Source: Erinaceus europaeus (Eukaryota > Chordata > Mammalia > Eulipotyphla > Erinaceidae). From it: a stretch of 64,000 nucleotides of DNA. The stretch is from positions 93,112,817-93,176,816 of the forward strand of contig NC_080171.1 of NCBI RefSeq assembly GCF_950295315.1, read 5' to 3'. The number at the start of each line of letters is the position of its first letter. Position 1 is the stretch's first letter. A program made the position numbers and the translations under genes. Shown in pieces: positions 1-10,439 of this stretch. The notes beneath the pieces were generated by a model that was given only the letters and a program-made list of their open reading frames with translations, was not told the DNA's origin and did no database searches.

Positions 1-684
1 AATGAATAAGGATGAAGAAAGGATCTTAAATGCTGCAAGAGAAAAACAAAGAGTCACCTACAGAGGAAAACCCATAAGATTAGTAGCAGATTTTTCTCCA
101 CACTAATGGCTAGAAGAGAATGGCAAGATATCTATCGAGTGCTCGATGAGAAAGGCTTTCAACCAAGACTACTGTATCCTGTTAGACTGTCATTCAAACT
201 AGATGGATGCATAATAACCTTCTTAGACAAGCAACAGTTGAAGGAATCAACTATCAGCAAGCCTGCCCTGAAAGAAGTTGTGAAAGGTCTCCTATAAACA
301 ACCACATCACCATAAACATGCCATATACCAGAACACTCTAAAATTCTAGAATAATGGCAATAAAATACATTCATCTATAATACCAATAAATGTCAATGGC
401 CTGAATTCACCTATTAGAAGGTACAGAGTAGGAAGATGAATCAGAAAACACAACCCAACAATATGTTGTCTGCAGGAATCCCACCTATCTCAACAAGACA
501 AACACAGACTCAAGGGAAAGGATGGAAAACTACCATACAAACCAATGGACCACAAAAAAGGGCAGGAACAGCCATTCTCAATGTGACATGATACACCCTA
601 AAATAAATAAAATGTAAAAAGATAGGGTTGGACATTATTTAATGCTCAGAAGATCAGTCAATTAGGTCTTAACAATTATTAACA

Positions 685-1112
685 ATATACGTGGATGGAT
701 ATCTTCGCCCACCCTGTCCAACGCTTGATGTCTCGTCACCCAATCTGGCCCCCTACACCTACACTGAACTTCTCTGTTCCAGACTCTTGGAAACAGAGTT
801 GGCAGTCAGCTGAGGTAAAGAACAAACACCTCATCACAGACCCCTGCAAGCGTCAACCCGGCTTTGACCTAGCACGTTATGATTGGGCCCTCCTCAATCG
901 CTATCGAACAGGCCATGGCCGGTGCGCTGCTATGTTCCATCGCTGGGGAGCCAGAGATGACCCGAACTGCCCCTGCGGCTACAGACAGACTATGACCCAC
1001 ATAGTCAACGACTGCCACCTCTCCAGATTCAAAGGAGGTCTCGAAACTTTACATCAGGCTCAACCTGACGCTGTTGACTGGCTACGGAAGAAGGGCAAAC
1101 GCTAGAAGAAGA
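685..1112 (+). mobile_element. Non-L1 non-LTR retrotransposon, 5'-truncated 3' end
   Basis: A GC-rich, CpG-containing 428-bp block that interrupts the L1 endonuclease. The flanking L1 text resumes exactly and is duplicated as ATTAACA (678-684 and 1113-1119), a target-site duplication. Its 3' end is GGGCAAACGCTAGAAGAAGA, i.e. a short (GAA)-type tail instead of poly(A). It carries the 695-1105 open frame. Two further copies of the same 3' tip lie at 16365-16387 and 23475-23495. The clade is uncertain: the cysteine motif resembles the C-terminal ends of RTE, CR1, Jockey or R1-type ORF2 proteins and not mammalian L1. Confidence 0.85.
695..1105 (+). CDS. ORF2 C-terminal fragment of a non-LTR retrotransposon
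   Basis: 136 codons from an internal methionine, open back to the left boundary of the insertion, so the ATG is not a true start: this is the truncated C-terminus of a longer ORF2. Visible elements are a stretch W-K-Q-S-W then K-N-K-H-L-I-T-D-P, an R-Y-R-T-G-H-G-R-C block (about residues 70-78), H-R-W-G, and a cysteine/histidine motif C-P-C-G...Q-T-M-T-H-I-V-N-D-C-H (about residues 93-108). That motif is typical of the post-reverse-transcriptase region of several non-L1 LINE clades. The stop is followed directly by the GAA tail, so there is almost no 3'UTR. No endonuclease or RT catalytic residues are present, so it cannot be active. The frame is free of stops although the host L1 is full of them, which suggests a later arrival. 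Confidence 0.75.
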   Translation: MDIFAHPVQRLMSRHPIWPPTPTLNFSVPDSWKQSWQSAEVKNKHLITDPCKRQPGFDLARYDWALLNRYRTGHGRCAAMFHRWGARDDPNCPCGYRQTMTHIVNDCHLSRFKGGLETLHQAQPDAVDWLRKKGKR

Positions 1113-2216
1113 ATTAACATCTATGCATCTAATGAAAAGCCATTTAAATACATCAAATATCTACTGAAAGGGCTACAGCAATATATTAACAGCAACACAG
1201 TAATAGTAGGGGATTTCAACACTTCTTGGATGCTAGACCAGAAACTATCAAATACTTAAAGAAAACTATTGGCAAAACTCTTTCCTATCTAAATTTTAAA
1301 GGCATCTTCAATGGAATGAATCCAATTATAAAGAAGACTAAATCAAAAATAAACCAATGGGACCACATCAAATTGAAAAGCTTCTGCACAGCAAAAGAGA
1401 CCACCCGCAGAATGGGAGAAGATCTTTACATAAGATCTTTACATCAGGCAAAAGGCTAATAACAAAAATATATAAAAAGCTCACCAAACTTAGAAACAAA
1501 CAAAAAAATGACCCCATTCAAAAATGGGGAGAGAATATGAACAGAATATTCACTATAGAAGAGATTCAAAAGGCCAACAAACATATGAAAAAAGTCATTG
1601 ATTGTCAGAGAAATGCAAATAAAGACAACAATGAGATACCATTTCTCTACTGTGAGAATGTTATAAATCAGAAAATGTAGCACAAACAAATGCTGGAGAG
1701 GTTGTTGGGACAAAGGAACCCTTCTGCACTGCTGGTGAGAATGGAAATTGCTCCAAGTCCTGTGGAGAGCAGTCTGGAGAACTCTTAGAAGGCTAGAAGT
1801 GGACCTACCCTTTGACCCTGCATTTTCTCTCCTGGTGATGTATCTTAAGGAACCAAACACACCCATTCAAAAAGATTTGTGTTTACCTATGTTAATAGCA
1901 ACACAATTTGTAACAGACAAAACCTGGAAGCAACCCAGGTGTCCAACAACAGATGAGTGGCTGAGCAAGTTGTGGTCTATATACACAGTGGAATACTACT
2001 CATCTATTAAAAAGAGTGATTTCACTTTCTTCATCCCATCTTGGATGGAGCTTGAACAAATCATGTTAAGTGAAGTAAGTCAGAAACAGATTGATGAATA
2101 TGGAATGATTTCACTCATAGCCAGAAATTGAAAAACAAGATCAGAAGGGAAAACACAAAGCAGAACTTGGACTGGAGTAGGTGCATTGCACCAAAGTAAA
2201 AGTCTCTGGAGTTGCA

Positions 2217-2236
2217 GGGGGGGGGGGGGGGGGGGA
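2217..2236 (+). repeat. 20-base G run in L1 3'UTR
   Basis: Twenty consecutive G in the 3'UTR of the first L1. A related G-rich patch is at 27657-27674 in the L1 at 20.9-27.8 kb, so it is a feature of these L1 3'UTRs and not a random microsatellite. Likely able to form G-quadruplex structures (inference). Confidence 0.9.
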
Positions 2237-2394
2237 GAGGGTTCAGGCCCTGGAACATGACAAGCGGAGGACCTTAGTGTAGTTGAATTGTTATGTAGAA
2301 AACTGGGAAATATTATGCATGTACAAACTATTGTATTTTACTGTCAATTGTAAACCATTAATCCTCATATAAAGAAATTTAAAAAACAATAAAG

Positions 2395-2669
2395 AGGGAG
2401 TCGGGCTGTAGTGCAGCGGGTTAAGCACAGGTGGCGCAAAGCACAAGGACCGGCATAAGGATCCCGGTTCGAACCCCGGCTCCCCACCTGCAGGGGAGTC
2501 GCTTCACAGGCGGTGAAGCAGGTCTGCAGGTGTCTATCTTTCTCTCCTCTCTGTCTTCCCCTCCTCTCTCCATTTCTCTCTGTCCTATCCAACAACAACA
2601 ACAACAATAATAACTACAACAATAAAACAACAAGGGCAACAAAAGGGAATAAATAAATAAAATATTTAA
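2395..2669 (+). mobile_element. tRNA-like hedgehog-type SINE
   Basis: Full-length SINE: tRNA-related head with A box (TAGTGCAGCGGGT-like) and B box (GGTTCGAACCC), CT-rich centre, (CAA)n/(TAA)n tail. Flanked by the 14-bp duplication AAAAAACAATAAAG (2381-2394 and 2670-2683), inserted in the poly(A) end of the preceding L1. Confidence 0.93.
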
Positions 2670-2691
2670 AAAAAACAATAAAGAAAAAAAG

Positions 2692-2815
2692 ATGGGAAAA
2701 ATTGCTGCTTGGAATGGTGGATTCATAGTGCTGGCACTGAGCCCCTGTGAGAACTCTGATAGCAGTAAATGAATAAACAAAAAATAAATAAATAAATAAA
2801 TAAATAAATGGTCTG
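2692..2815 (+). mobile_element. SINE 3'-half fragment plus (AAAT)n tail
   Basis: Contains the 3' block found at the end of the longer SINE subtype (gtggattcat...cactgagcccc...tgatagcag) followed by AAAT repeats at 2781-2809. The 5' half is absent. Confidence 0.55.
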
Positions 2816-3090
2816 AGGGGCTGGATTGTGGCAAAACAGTAGAATGCAAAAATTCCTGCTTGAGGACCTGGGCTTGAACATCCATCTCGTTCCTACCTGA
2901 GCAGGGCAGAGGCGAAGCTTCATGAGTGATGGAGTAGTGTTCCAGGTGTCTGTCCTCTCTGTCCCTCAACCTATCTCTCTCTGTCTCACCCTGTATTAAA
3001 AGAAAATGAAAAGAATTTGCTACCAGGGACAGTGGATTCATATTGCAGGCACTGAGTTCCAGTAATAACCATGGTGGCAAATAAAGGGGT
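2816..3090 (+). mobile_element. SINE, older long subtype
   Basis: Diverged plus-strand SINE with the CT-rich middle and the 3' block 'gtggattcat...aggcactgagttccagtaataacc'. The tRNA-like head has decayed. Confidence 0.7.
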
Positions 3091-3425
3091 GTCTGAGAAT
3101 TACACCCTGTGTATGCTTTCTACTACAACCCCCCACCCCACCCCCCACACAATTTATCTTTTCAGACACCATTGTCTTCCTCTTTTGCACTAGCAGGGCC
3201 TCCTCATACAGGCTTTATGGTGGGTCATAAAGATCTCAAGCATTAGGACTCTGGTTAATCCCTTGGGTGGCCACCAAAGCCTCATTAGGGCAGAATGAAG
3301 ATCTGATAACTGAAGCAAATGAACTTTCAAAATCAGTAATAGCCAAACAGTCTCATGGACTTTACAAGACTTGTGGCAATTATCAGGAGGAAGGGAGCAT
3401 AGCAATTTGGCTGTAGGTGTACTGA

Positions 3426-3428
<3 letters not shown>
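3091..3428. other. Unannotated single-copy DNA
   Basis: No gene, splice-flanked frame or recognisable repeat beyond a C-rich patch near 3128-3150. Confidence 0.4.

Positions 3429-3469
<41 letters not shown>
3429..3469 (+). repeat. (AC)n microsatellite
   Basis: About 20 uninterrupted AC units. Confidence 0.97.
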
Positions 3470-3470
<1 letters not shown>

Positions 3471-3789
3471 AAATGGAAACATAAACGTATATCCTGAAGC
3501 TTACAATTTTGTAACTCACTGATAAATTGTTTTTAAAATAGAAAGGTCTTACTTCCAGAAAGGGGGAGGGAGGTGTGTGAGCACTTGGGCACTGTTGGAG
3601 CTGGGTGTGGGGTGATGGTCTTCTCTGAATAGACTGGCGTTCTGTGCAGGACACTACTGAGAGGAAAGAGGGGCTTAGCCCATGAGACCACCTCTATCAT
3701 AAGCCATAGTTCTCATGTCAGGAGCTTCCTAGATATATGAGGCCTTTGCATCTGGGCATTATGAATGTTTGATTCCACCACCCTCAGGT

Positions 3790-3955
3790 CGATGTTGAAT
3801 TCTTTTCCTTTCAAATAGGTAGTGAGAGAAACAGATAAAGGAAGAGAAAGTGCAACGCTGAGTTGCCACCTATGGGGCCTCCCCTGGTGCTGTGGTGCTG
3901 TTGCTCAAACCCTGAGACATCCCAAGTCTCTCCTGGATTAGCTACTGCCTGATCT
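3790..3955 (-). mobile_element. Possible old SINE
   Basis: Minus-strand resemblance to the SINE body (GA-rich stretch then 'gctcaaaccctgag...gctactgcctg'). Heavily diverged, so tentative. The flanks 3470-3790 and 3955-4290 hold nothing I can identify. Confidence 0.35.
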
Positions 3956-4294
3956 GTGGGCATTTCTTATAGGCATTTGTCTACTCGTTAAATTTTCGCT
4001 GAGCAGGGTAAGATGTTCTTGCTTGCTGTGGGCCATGTGCTAGGTTTTTGGGGAGACCAAAGACATAATGAGTACCTTTTCTGGGTCACATATCAATACA
4101 AGTATTTCTGTATGTGCTTTTTCTCTCAACCCTCCCAACAGCCCTCCTTTGTTGTTTCCTCCATGGGAACTCTTGTCAGACTCTATGATGGCTATAAACT
4201 GCATCCTGATTTCAGTTGTGTGACCAGAGACACTGGGCATAGTGAACAAAGCTCTTGCTTCAACTCCTAAGGTCTCTACTGTAACTTGCCACAT

Positions 4295-4440
4295 CTATTT
4301 CAATTCAACTCTTTAAGCCTTAGTTTTCTCATCTGTCAAATGGGAACAGCAACCCTGGCTATCACAGAACTAGTGAGAAGAGAGATAGATCACTCATAAC
4401 AAATATTTCTGATTTTTCTGGTGCATAGTGAATGTTCAAC
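4295..4440 (-). repeat. MIR fragment
   Basis: Reads 'cctcagttttctcatctgtaaaatggg'-like text in plus orientation, which is the reverse complement of the MIR 3' half. A T run follows at 4451-4468. Confidence 0.7.
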
Positions 4441-4469
4441 ACAATGGTCTTTTTTTTTTTTTTTTTTGA

Positions 4470-5865
4470 GTAGAATGTGTCAATAATTTCTCTTGTTCTA
4501 CCCATAGGGCCCCAAGCCTGACAGCATGTTCATTTTCTGTTTGCTCAATGAATGAATATGCTCATGCCTTTTGAGAATGTGAATCCATGATCTACCACTC
4601 TTCTAATTTCTTTCTTGGTCCTGACTTGTACCAGTAAGACAGCCATAGGCCCTTAGGAACCATGTGGGCACAGACAGGCTTCTCAAGCCTAATGTTAATA
4701 CCCAAGCCCAGTGATGATCCCCCAACCTTTCAAGAGCGGTGGAAGCAGGAGGAGATGCTCTGGGGAGACTGGTGTATAGACTAGTAACAACCTCCCACTC
4801 CAGTCCTCCCCAGACCCTGTGCAAGGTACATTGATCTCTGACCTCCCAGCCTCACAAACCCTTCCTTTCTTGTCACTTCAATGAATAAGCACTGTTGATA
4901 TGAACTTGGACAGAAGATGGGGTCAGGAGGCTTGAGTTCAAATGTTCTCTTTGTTGCTTACTTGGGATGGGATTTTAGACAGATCACTTGCTAGTGGAAC
5001 CTCAGGGTCCTCATCTGAAAAGCAGAATCCAATTACCCACCTTGAAAGTCTGGTGTGAGAAGGTGCCGTGTGCTCACACCAATAACCTTAACATCTCAGT
5101 TACTGCTAAACATTATTACTCCACAGGTTCCAGAGCGGAGCTAGGTGAAGCCCTGGCAGATCCCAGCCCCAGATTTACTTGTCAGTATGTGCTAAAAATA
5201 AGTATTGTTTCTCTTCTCTCCAAATTGGTCAGCAGAATAGAGAGACCCTGGCATACCCCAGAAAACCTCGCCTGAGCCTGTATTGTGGACAGCCCCCATG
5301 GATTCTGCTTCTAGGGAGCAATTTAGGAGGCAAACAAAACATGAAAAGCTACTCAGAATTAACAATGGCCCAGATGGTAATGCTAGTTTGAAGCAATAAA
5401 ACATGATAAATAGCTTCCTGCTGCTACTCCTGATCAATTTCAATATTTAATAATTCCACTGCCACCCCACCCCCTCAGCTGGCCCCCTCCACAGGATGCT
5501 GTGATGACACCCCACATTCAACTCACAGAGCAAACACTTCTTCACTTTCTGGAGGCGTCAGCAAAAAGCCCAGTGCTGACTGTCACATGAGTGCTCTGGT
5601 CTTCAAGATGATAATTAATCTGCCTACTCTCCTGAAGACGTTCCTTCTCAAGCCTCTCCTGGTTGCCAGGGGAGGCTGTAAAGGAGCTTTAGCTGCAGAG
5701 ATGAGGTGAAAGGACTCACTTTGCTAATCTCACAAGGACTGGTATTCCCTCAGTTTTCTCTGGAGTCAGAGCAAGGGCAGCAGTAGGGAACTGGCTGGGT
5801 ATCTCATGCCAGCACTATATAGTAGAAGAAAAGTAACTGGAAGGGATCTTAGAGAAATTTTGGTG
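4470..5865. other. Mostly single-copy intron or intergenic DNA
   Basis: No recognisable repeat or gene for about 1.4 kb, apart from a weak MIR-like patch near 4940-5030. A short minus-strand open stretch near 5560-5690 is discussed under findings. Confidence 0.4.
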
Positions 5866-5867
5866 TG

Positions 5868-6010
5868 AAAGCCTTATCCAACGTCCATGCCTCTGAGCCT
5901 CAGTTTCCTCCTCTATACAGTGGGGACAACCATACCTTTTTCCAGGAAAAGTCTAACCAGTACTACACTTGTGAAGTGCCCACAAAGTGCTTAGCACATG
6001 GGACTCATCC
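5868..6010 (-). repeat. MIR fragment
   Basis: Contains 'gagcctcagtttcctcctctat...gtggggacaa...aagtgcttagcacatg', the reverse complement of the MIR 3' half. Confidence 0.75.
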
Positions 6011-6232
6011 AACAATGATGTTTCATTGCCAGATAGTATGCCTGAACGCTGTACCCACAGGAAATACCAGTTGTGTGTGTGCCTTTGTTCAAGAAGCTGC
6101 AGCACAGGGCAGATCTCAAGGGTGAGCAGAGCCTGGGGAGAACTCCATTATTAGAAAGACCCACAACAAGATTGTCCCTAAGTGGCACTCATTGCTAAGC
6201 TGAACTGATGAACTAATGAAGGACTCTCCAAA

Positions 6233-6364
6233 TACTTTTTTTTTTTCCCCTTATCACCAGAGCACTGCTAAGCTCTAGCTTATGGTGGCATGGGGGATTG
6301 AACCTGGGACTTTGGAGCCTCAGGCATGACAGTCTGTTTACATAACCATTATGCTATCTGCCCC
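6233..6364 (-). mobile_element. SINE (ca.130-bp subtype) inserted in MIR
   Basis: T run, then 'agagcactgctaagctctagcttatggtgg...ggattgaacctgggac...cataaccattatgctatctg', the antisense of the short tRNA-like SINE. Flanked by CTCCAAATACTTT / CTCCAAGTGCTTT, a two-mismatch duplication. MIR-like text continues on the right to about 6560. Confidence 0.8.
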
Positions 6365-6365
6365 C

Positions 6366-6560
6366 ACCTCCAAGTGCTTTCTTATGCACTGTCACAGGAG
6401 ACCTCTGGGCATTCCTAGAGAGCAGGCACTGTGGGTATTACTGTGTAGAAGAGGAGATGGAACTTTGGTGAAATGGTTTGCATGCTTACATATGGAGGAA
6501 ATGGCAGGGTCAGTTTAAATGGGATTTCCTAGCCTCCAATTTCAAGTCCTCTTTACTGTA
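6366..6560 (+). repeat. MIR
   Basis: Contains 'gagcaggcactgtgggtattac...gaggagatggaac', diverged MIR text in plus orientation, split from its left part by the SINE. Confidence 0.5.
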
Positions 6561-6609
6561 CCTCAGGAGAGAGCTGCTCCCCCTTTTTTGGTTGTGGGGG
6601 AGCAGCCCA

Positions 6610-6790
6610 GTGGAAAGGGAGCCCGGGTGTCAGGTCACCTGAGCTGCTTTACTCATCTGTGAAATGAGAATGGCAATACCTACTGCACTGGTTCACATGG
6701 GTGTTTAATGAGGGAATTTACATGAAAGTACTTTGCAATTTTATCATGAGCTGTACAAATGTCAGGTGTGGTTATTATGATTTTAAGAAA
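6610..6790 (-). repeat. MIR
   Basis: Plus text 'ctcatctgtgaaatgagaatggcaatacctactgc...gtttaatgaggg...agtactttgcaat' matches the antisense MIR core and 3' half. Confidence 0.75.
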
Positions 6791-6829
6791 AAATACCCCC
6801 TGTGAGGAAAAGATCAGAAACTCATCCAC

Positions 6830-7310
6830 TAAAAGGTAGATTCTAACAGAAGCCTTCACTGGCCATACTTAACCTAGAGGATCAAGACCAAACTCTTTTG
6901 CAGGACATTCAGCACATGGACAACTCCCACAAACAACCCCAACCCTACTCCTTTCCCTTCTTATTCTAGTCATCTTATCTCCCTGAGTTCAGCAGTTTCT
7001 ATCATGTGCTGATACCTAGAGCAGGCACCATTGCGTCTGTCAGGGGTCTATTGAATCTGTTCATTAGCTAATCCCATTTACCTTCTCCCAGAGGTGACTT
7101 GGGGGCCTCCTTTAAGTAGGAGCTCCTCCTATCCAGGCTTCCTGGTAACCTACCTTTCTATACTTTCTTTATCCTAGTACTGTTAGTGCTGTGTTCTCAC
7201 CTGCTTCCTAGCTCTACTGTGAGCTCTTTCAGGGATACCCAAGTTCTAATCACTCCATTCTCCATAGCCCTGTCTAGCATACAATCAAGTTGAATAAATG
7301 TTAATATTTC
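6830..7310 (+). repeat. L2 3' end
   Basis: Long CT-rich stretch typical of L2 3' ends (gccttcactggcc..., ctccctgagttcagc, cactccattctccatagccc...ttgaataaatg). Diverged. Confidence 0.55.
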
Positions 7311-7382
7311 TAGTATGAGTGAAGTCTAAGCCTTAAAAAAGATTCTAGTGGTAGGATTAGAATTTAAGTGGGAATAATCTTT

Positions 7383-7502
7383 TAAAAATATAGACAGAGA
7401 CAGAATCAAAGCTTCCTTCAATGTAGCAGGGGCCAGGCTTGAACCTGGGATATGCACATGGCAAGTGTGCAGTACTCAAATGTCCTATGTCACCAGTCCA
7501 AG
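7383..7502 (-). mobile_element. Old SINE fragment
   Basis: Antisense SINE signature 'gggccaggcttgaacctgggatatgcacatggcaag...catgtcaccagtcc'-like. Heavily diverged. Confidence 0.6.
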
Positions 7503-7694
7503 TGGGTATCATCTTGTGGCTGATAGTACTCCTGGATTCAAATTCAACTCAATCCCTCAATCAAGTGATCTCTGGAGTGGATAGACCTGCCTTCCTCTTC
7601 CCTCCACCCTGACTCTTAACAAAGAGAAGGAGAAAACATGTGCCTAACCCCATCTGGACACCACAAGCCATAGTGGGAGGCAGTCACTGGGTAC

Positions 7695-7801
7695 CTGAGT
7701 CCCGCTGGTCCAGGGTCATGGAGTTCCATCTCCTTGTGATGTCAATGTAGAGGATGTCCACAGAAGCCATGGTCAAGTTGCCACTGCTGAGCTTGCAGTT
7801 C
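7695..7801 (-). CDS. Internal coding exon, unrecognised gene (exon B)
   Basis: 107-bp exon read right to left. A pyrimidine-rich acceptor ending ...CTTGGCAG lies just above 7801 and a GTACCC donor starts at 7694. The only sensible frame begins with one base completing a split codon, then reads NCKLSSGNLTMASVDILY... IDITRRWNSMTLDQRDS (35 codons), and ends on the first base of the next codon. The splice phase fits exon A (19068-19313), which ends with AG: AG+G gives Arg, joining ...GFRTFI-R-NCKLSS.... The mix of hydrophobic and charged residues looks like a folded domain. I suspect an EF-hand-like or p25-alpha/TPPP-like module, but this is only an impression. The protein family is not identified. 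Confidence 0.7.
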
Positions 7802-8889
7802 CTGCCAAGGATGGAAGGCATATGTTACTACCCAACTACAGCTGGCCAGCTCTACCTTACTTCCACGGCTTTGCCTGAGGTGTGCTCCCTGTCAGGAGGG
7901 CCCTCCCTTCTCTGGAATTCTCAAAGGGTACATGGTAGGGGACAGAGGGAGAGCAGCCTGTAAATGTGAGTTGAGGCTAGATCATTCGAGCTCCTAAAAT
8001 TTGGTGAGCAGAGTCACAGGGGCTGGGAAGAGTTGACTCCTGGATCTAACACTTAGAAGTTGGGTGTCTCTAGTTCATTTTTATCTCCTTTCTGAGCCTC
8101 AGTCTCCTCACCTATGAAACAGGTGGTTTTTCTTTAGTCGCTGTGCATCAGCCTGTCTATCAGGGCAATGACAATCTCTGCTTGCTCAAGTTGAATCCCA
8201 AGTTTCAAAAATATACATCTTTACTTCTGCATCCATCATCCTCTGGAATGGGGACACAGGATGAACTTAAAGGGCTGCAGTGCCTTTCCAGCATTCAGGC
8301 AGCTGAGCAGCATGCTTAGTGACCTGATGGTAAAAGTATGTCACTAGCATAGGCGGAAGCCATCACTGCTGTCCAGAAGTTATTCCCCACTGAAATGTTT
8401 ACCAGATTGGTCCCTACGGCCAAATCTAGAGGCAAGGGTTCCAGGGTTTTGCAATTTAGCTGTCCCACTCAGTCACCCAAAGATTTTTTACCAGAAGATC
8501 AGACATGGGCCCTGAGTTGGTCATGGGGACTAAGAGCAGAAAAGTACAGCTGACTCTTACAACTTTGTGTGGACTGGGGCAGTATATTGGGGGAGACACC
8601 TCTATGCCCAATCCTGACTTCAGGTGAGCCACTGGGAATGACTCAGGAGAAGGGGGCTTCACCCCCCTGAGCTTCATTCAGATGCTCCTGTAATTTTAGC
8701 ACAGGCAGCCTTTCAATCTGGCGTCAGCAACAGTGCTCCCTGCTATCCAAGTCACATAAAGGACATGTCGAGAACCCTCCTCCTCTCCCTGCTTTTTTTT
8801 TTGCGGGTGGGGATGGGGCTAGAAGGGGGAGTCTGAAAAGGTGGGGAGACAATCTGGCACAGAAAGAGCACAAGCAAGATGGAAGTTCT
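7802..8889. other. Intronic DNA with a MIR near 8040-8150
   Basis: About 8040-8150 reads 'cctttctgagcctcagtctcctcacctatgaaacagg', an antisense MIR piece. The remainder up to 8889 shows nothing recognisable. Confidence 0.45.
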
Positions 8890-9040
8890 AGCTCTGTTGC
8901 TCTTCCTCGATGTGTGGTTGTAGGCAGTTTGTTCACTCACACCTTCTGTGCCTTTATGTGATCTCTAAATGAAGATGACAATACATGTCCACAGAGTTGT
9001 TGTGAGAATGACATGAGGATGTGCCTTCCAGGGACCCTGG
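8890..9040 (-). repeat. MIR
   Basis: Antisense MIR pattern (gtttgttcactcac...tctaaatgaagatgacaatac...gagttgttgtgagaatga). Confidence 0.65.
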
Positions 9041-9123
9041 TTGATATGTAATTGTTGGTTTCCTACCTCTGACTTAAAAAAAAAAAAATTTATAAGTGGA
9101 AATACTGAGAAGACTGCATACCT

Positions 9124-9124
<1 letters not shown>

Positions 9125-9156
<32 letters not shown>
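9125..9156 (+). repeat. (CT)n microsatellite
   Basis: Roughly 15 CT units downstream of an A run at 9077-9088. From 9160 to 9640 nothing further is recognised. Confidence 0.95.
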
Positions 9157-9161
<5 letters not shown>

Positions 9162-9637
9162 GTACAGAGCCAAAACTATTTCAGCCCCAGGAGAGGCTGT
9201 CAGGGGCTGAGTTTTTATGGCTAGCCCTGTGTGTTCTGGAGAAGTGGAGCGCACCAGTTAGAATGGCCAGGCACCCAGGCTCAGGCTCTCTGTTCAGATA
9301 CAGATAGGAGGGTACCCTTGGCTGGTGCAGGTGCATTGCCCTCCTGAACAGGATGGTGCTTGGAGGCGAGTCTCAAGGCAGCTGGATTTTCTTCCCTGGG
9401 AATTCTACATACTAAGCCCCAGGGTTAGCTGTCTTTCAGGCTCCACTATATTCAGGACTGCTTATAACTTTCCAAATGTGTCCACATCCACCATGCCAGT
9501 TAGAGATAAAGTGGTTCTTTGATTTCCCATTTGTCATCATTCCTTGTGTGAATAGCTCTCCTAGGAATCCGACAGGTCAGAGGTTGATTGGCAGACAGAG
9601 TCTGGGCATCCCCTCTTCAAACCTCTGCACCAACCAA

Positions 9638-9640
<3 letters not shown>

Positions 9641-9697
<57 letters not shown>
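9641..9697 (+). repeat. (CA)n microsatellite
   Basis: About 28 nearly perfect CA units. Confidence 0.97.
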
Positions 9698-9699
<2 letters not shown>

Positions 9700-9759
9700 A
9701 CAATGGTGGCTATGAATGTACCCATCACAGTGTCCGACCTGACTGGTCAACTCAAAAAT

Positions 9760-10435
9760 ATGTCAACTCTTTCTCTTCCTGCATGCTTCCTTCCTTCCCG
9801 CCTCTATTTTTCCAGCCTGAATTTCTCAGGCCATCAATTCACATCCTGCTTCCTCCTGGACTGCTGCTCCATATTTCAATCACAAGTCACTGTGGCAGTC
9901 TTCAAAGCACATCAGCACACAGTTATTGAGCCCCAGTAACAACATGTCAGTGGACGCGAAGCTTTTCACGTCACCTGTCACCAAGATGGCTATCTCTATT
10001 GGGTTCCACTGCAGGGACTAGGGGGTGGGGGTTGGGGGTGGGGACGGCAATTGATCTCCAAGCTGTGATTTAACAGCCTGCACTCTTCATCCCCAAAGCT
10101 TCATTAGGGATGGCTACCAGTTTTCTCTAATTATCATATCAGTCTCCTCTGGTCTGCCCACTCGACTGCAGGATAGCAGCTCTGCCTGGCTTGCACTGTG
10201 GGTCAAAACAGTATAAAAAGGGAAACCAAACTGACCACTGGTATATAGTCATTTTTTTCCTGACAGGTAGAAAATAGAAGTGTCAAACCTTGAGCAGGGG
10301 CCGTAATTTACCAAAGAGAATTTTCCATTTATGCCTTTTCCAAGGTAACTCATCCTCCGGAGTGATGCCTGCAAATACAGTTGATTGCAACATCTGCTAC
10401 TGGGACAGTGAAGGAGGGATCATGCTGGCTACAGG
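9760..10435 (+). other. Single-copy DNA with weak L2-like start
   Basis: 9760-9930 is CT-rich and loosely L2-like. 9930-10435 has no feature I can support. A G-rich patch lies at 10020-10045. Confidence 0.35.
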
Positions 10436-10439
10436 AAAT

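Larger units (their letters stand above)
1..2394 (+). mobile_element. L1 retrotransposon, degenerate, internally deleted
   Basis: Plus-strand LINE-1 entering from the left edge. Bases 1-290 encode the C-terminal end of ORF1 (frame reads NKDEERILNAAREKQRVTYR) with stops. About 385-684 and 1113-1222 encode the ORF2 endonuclease start (INVNGLNSPI, LQESHL, VGDFNT). At about 1222-1228 the frame jumps to the ORF2 C-terminal region (RPETIKYL-like), so roughly 2.4 kb holding the rest of the endonuclease and the whole reverse transcriptase is missing compared with the L1 at 20.9-27.8 kb. The 3'UTR (2130-2394) carries a 20-base G run and ends in an A-rich tail. It is interrupted by a foreign insertion at 685-1112. 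Non-functional. Confidence 0.93.

Noticed and set aside
2460..2490. tRNA gene candidate (A and B boxes, GGTTCGAACCC)
   Set aside because: It is the tRNA-like head of a SINE; no acceptor stem or complete cloverleaf, and the same head recurs throughout the window.
3429..3469. Repeat arrays as possible CRISPR or origin elements
   Set aside because: Simple dinucleotide microsatellites in a eukaryotic context; no spacers and no associated genes.
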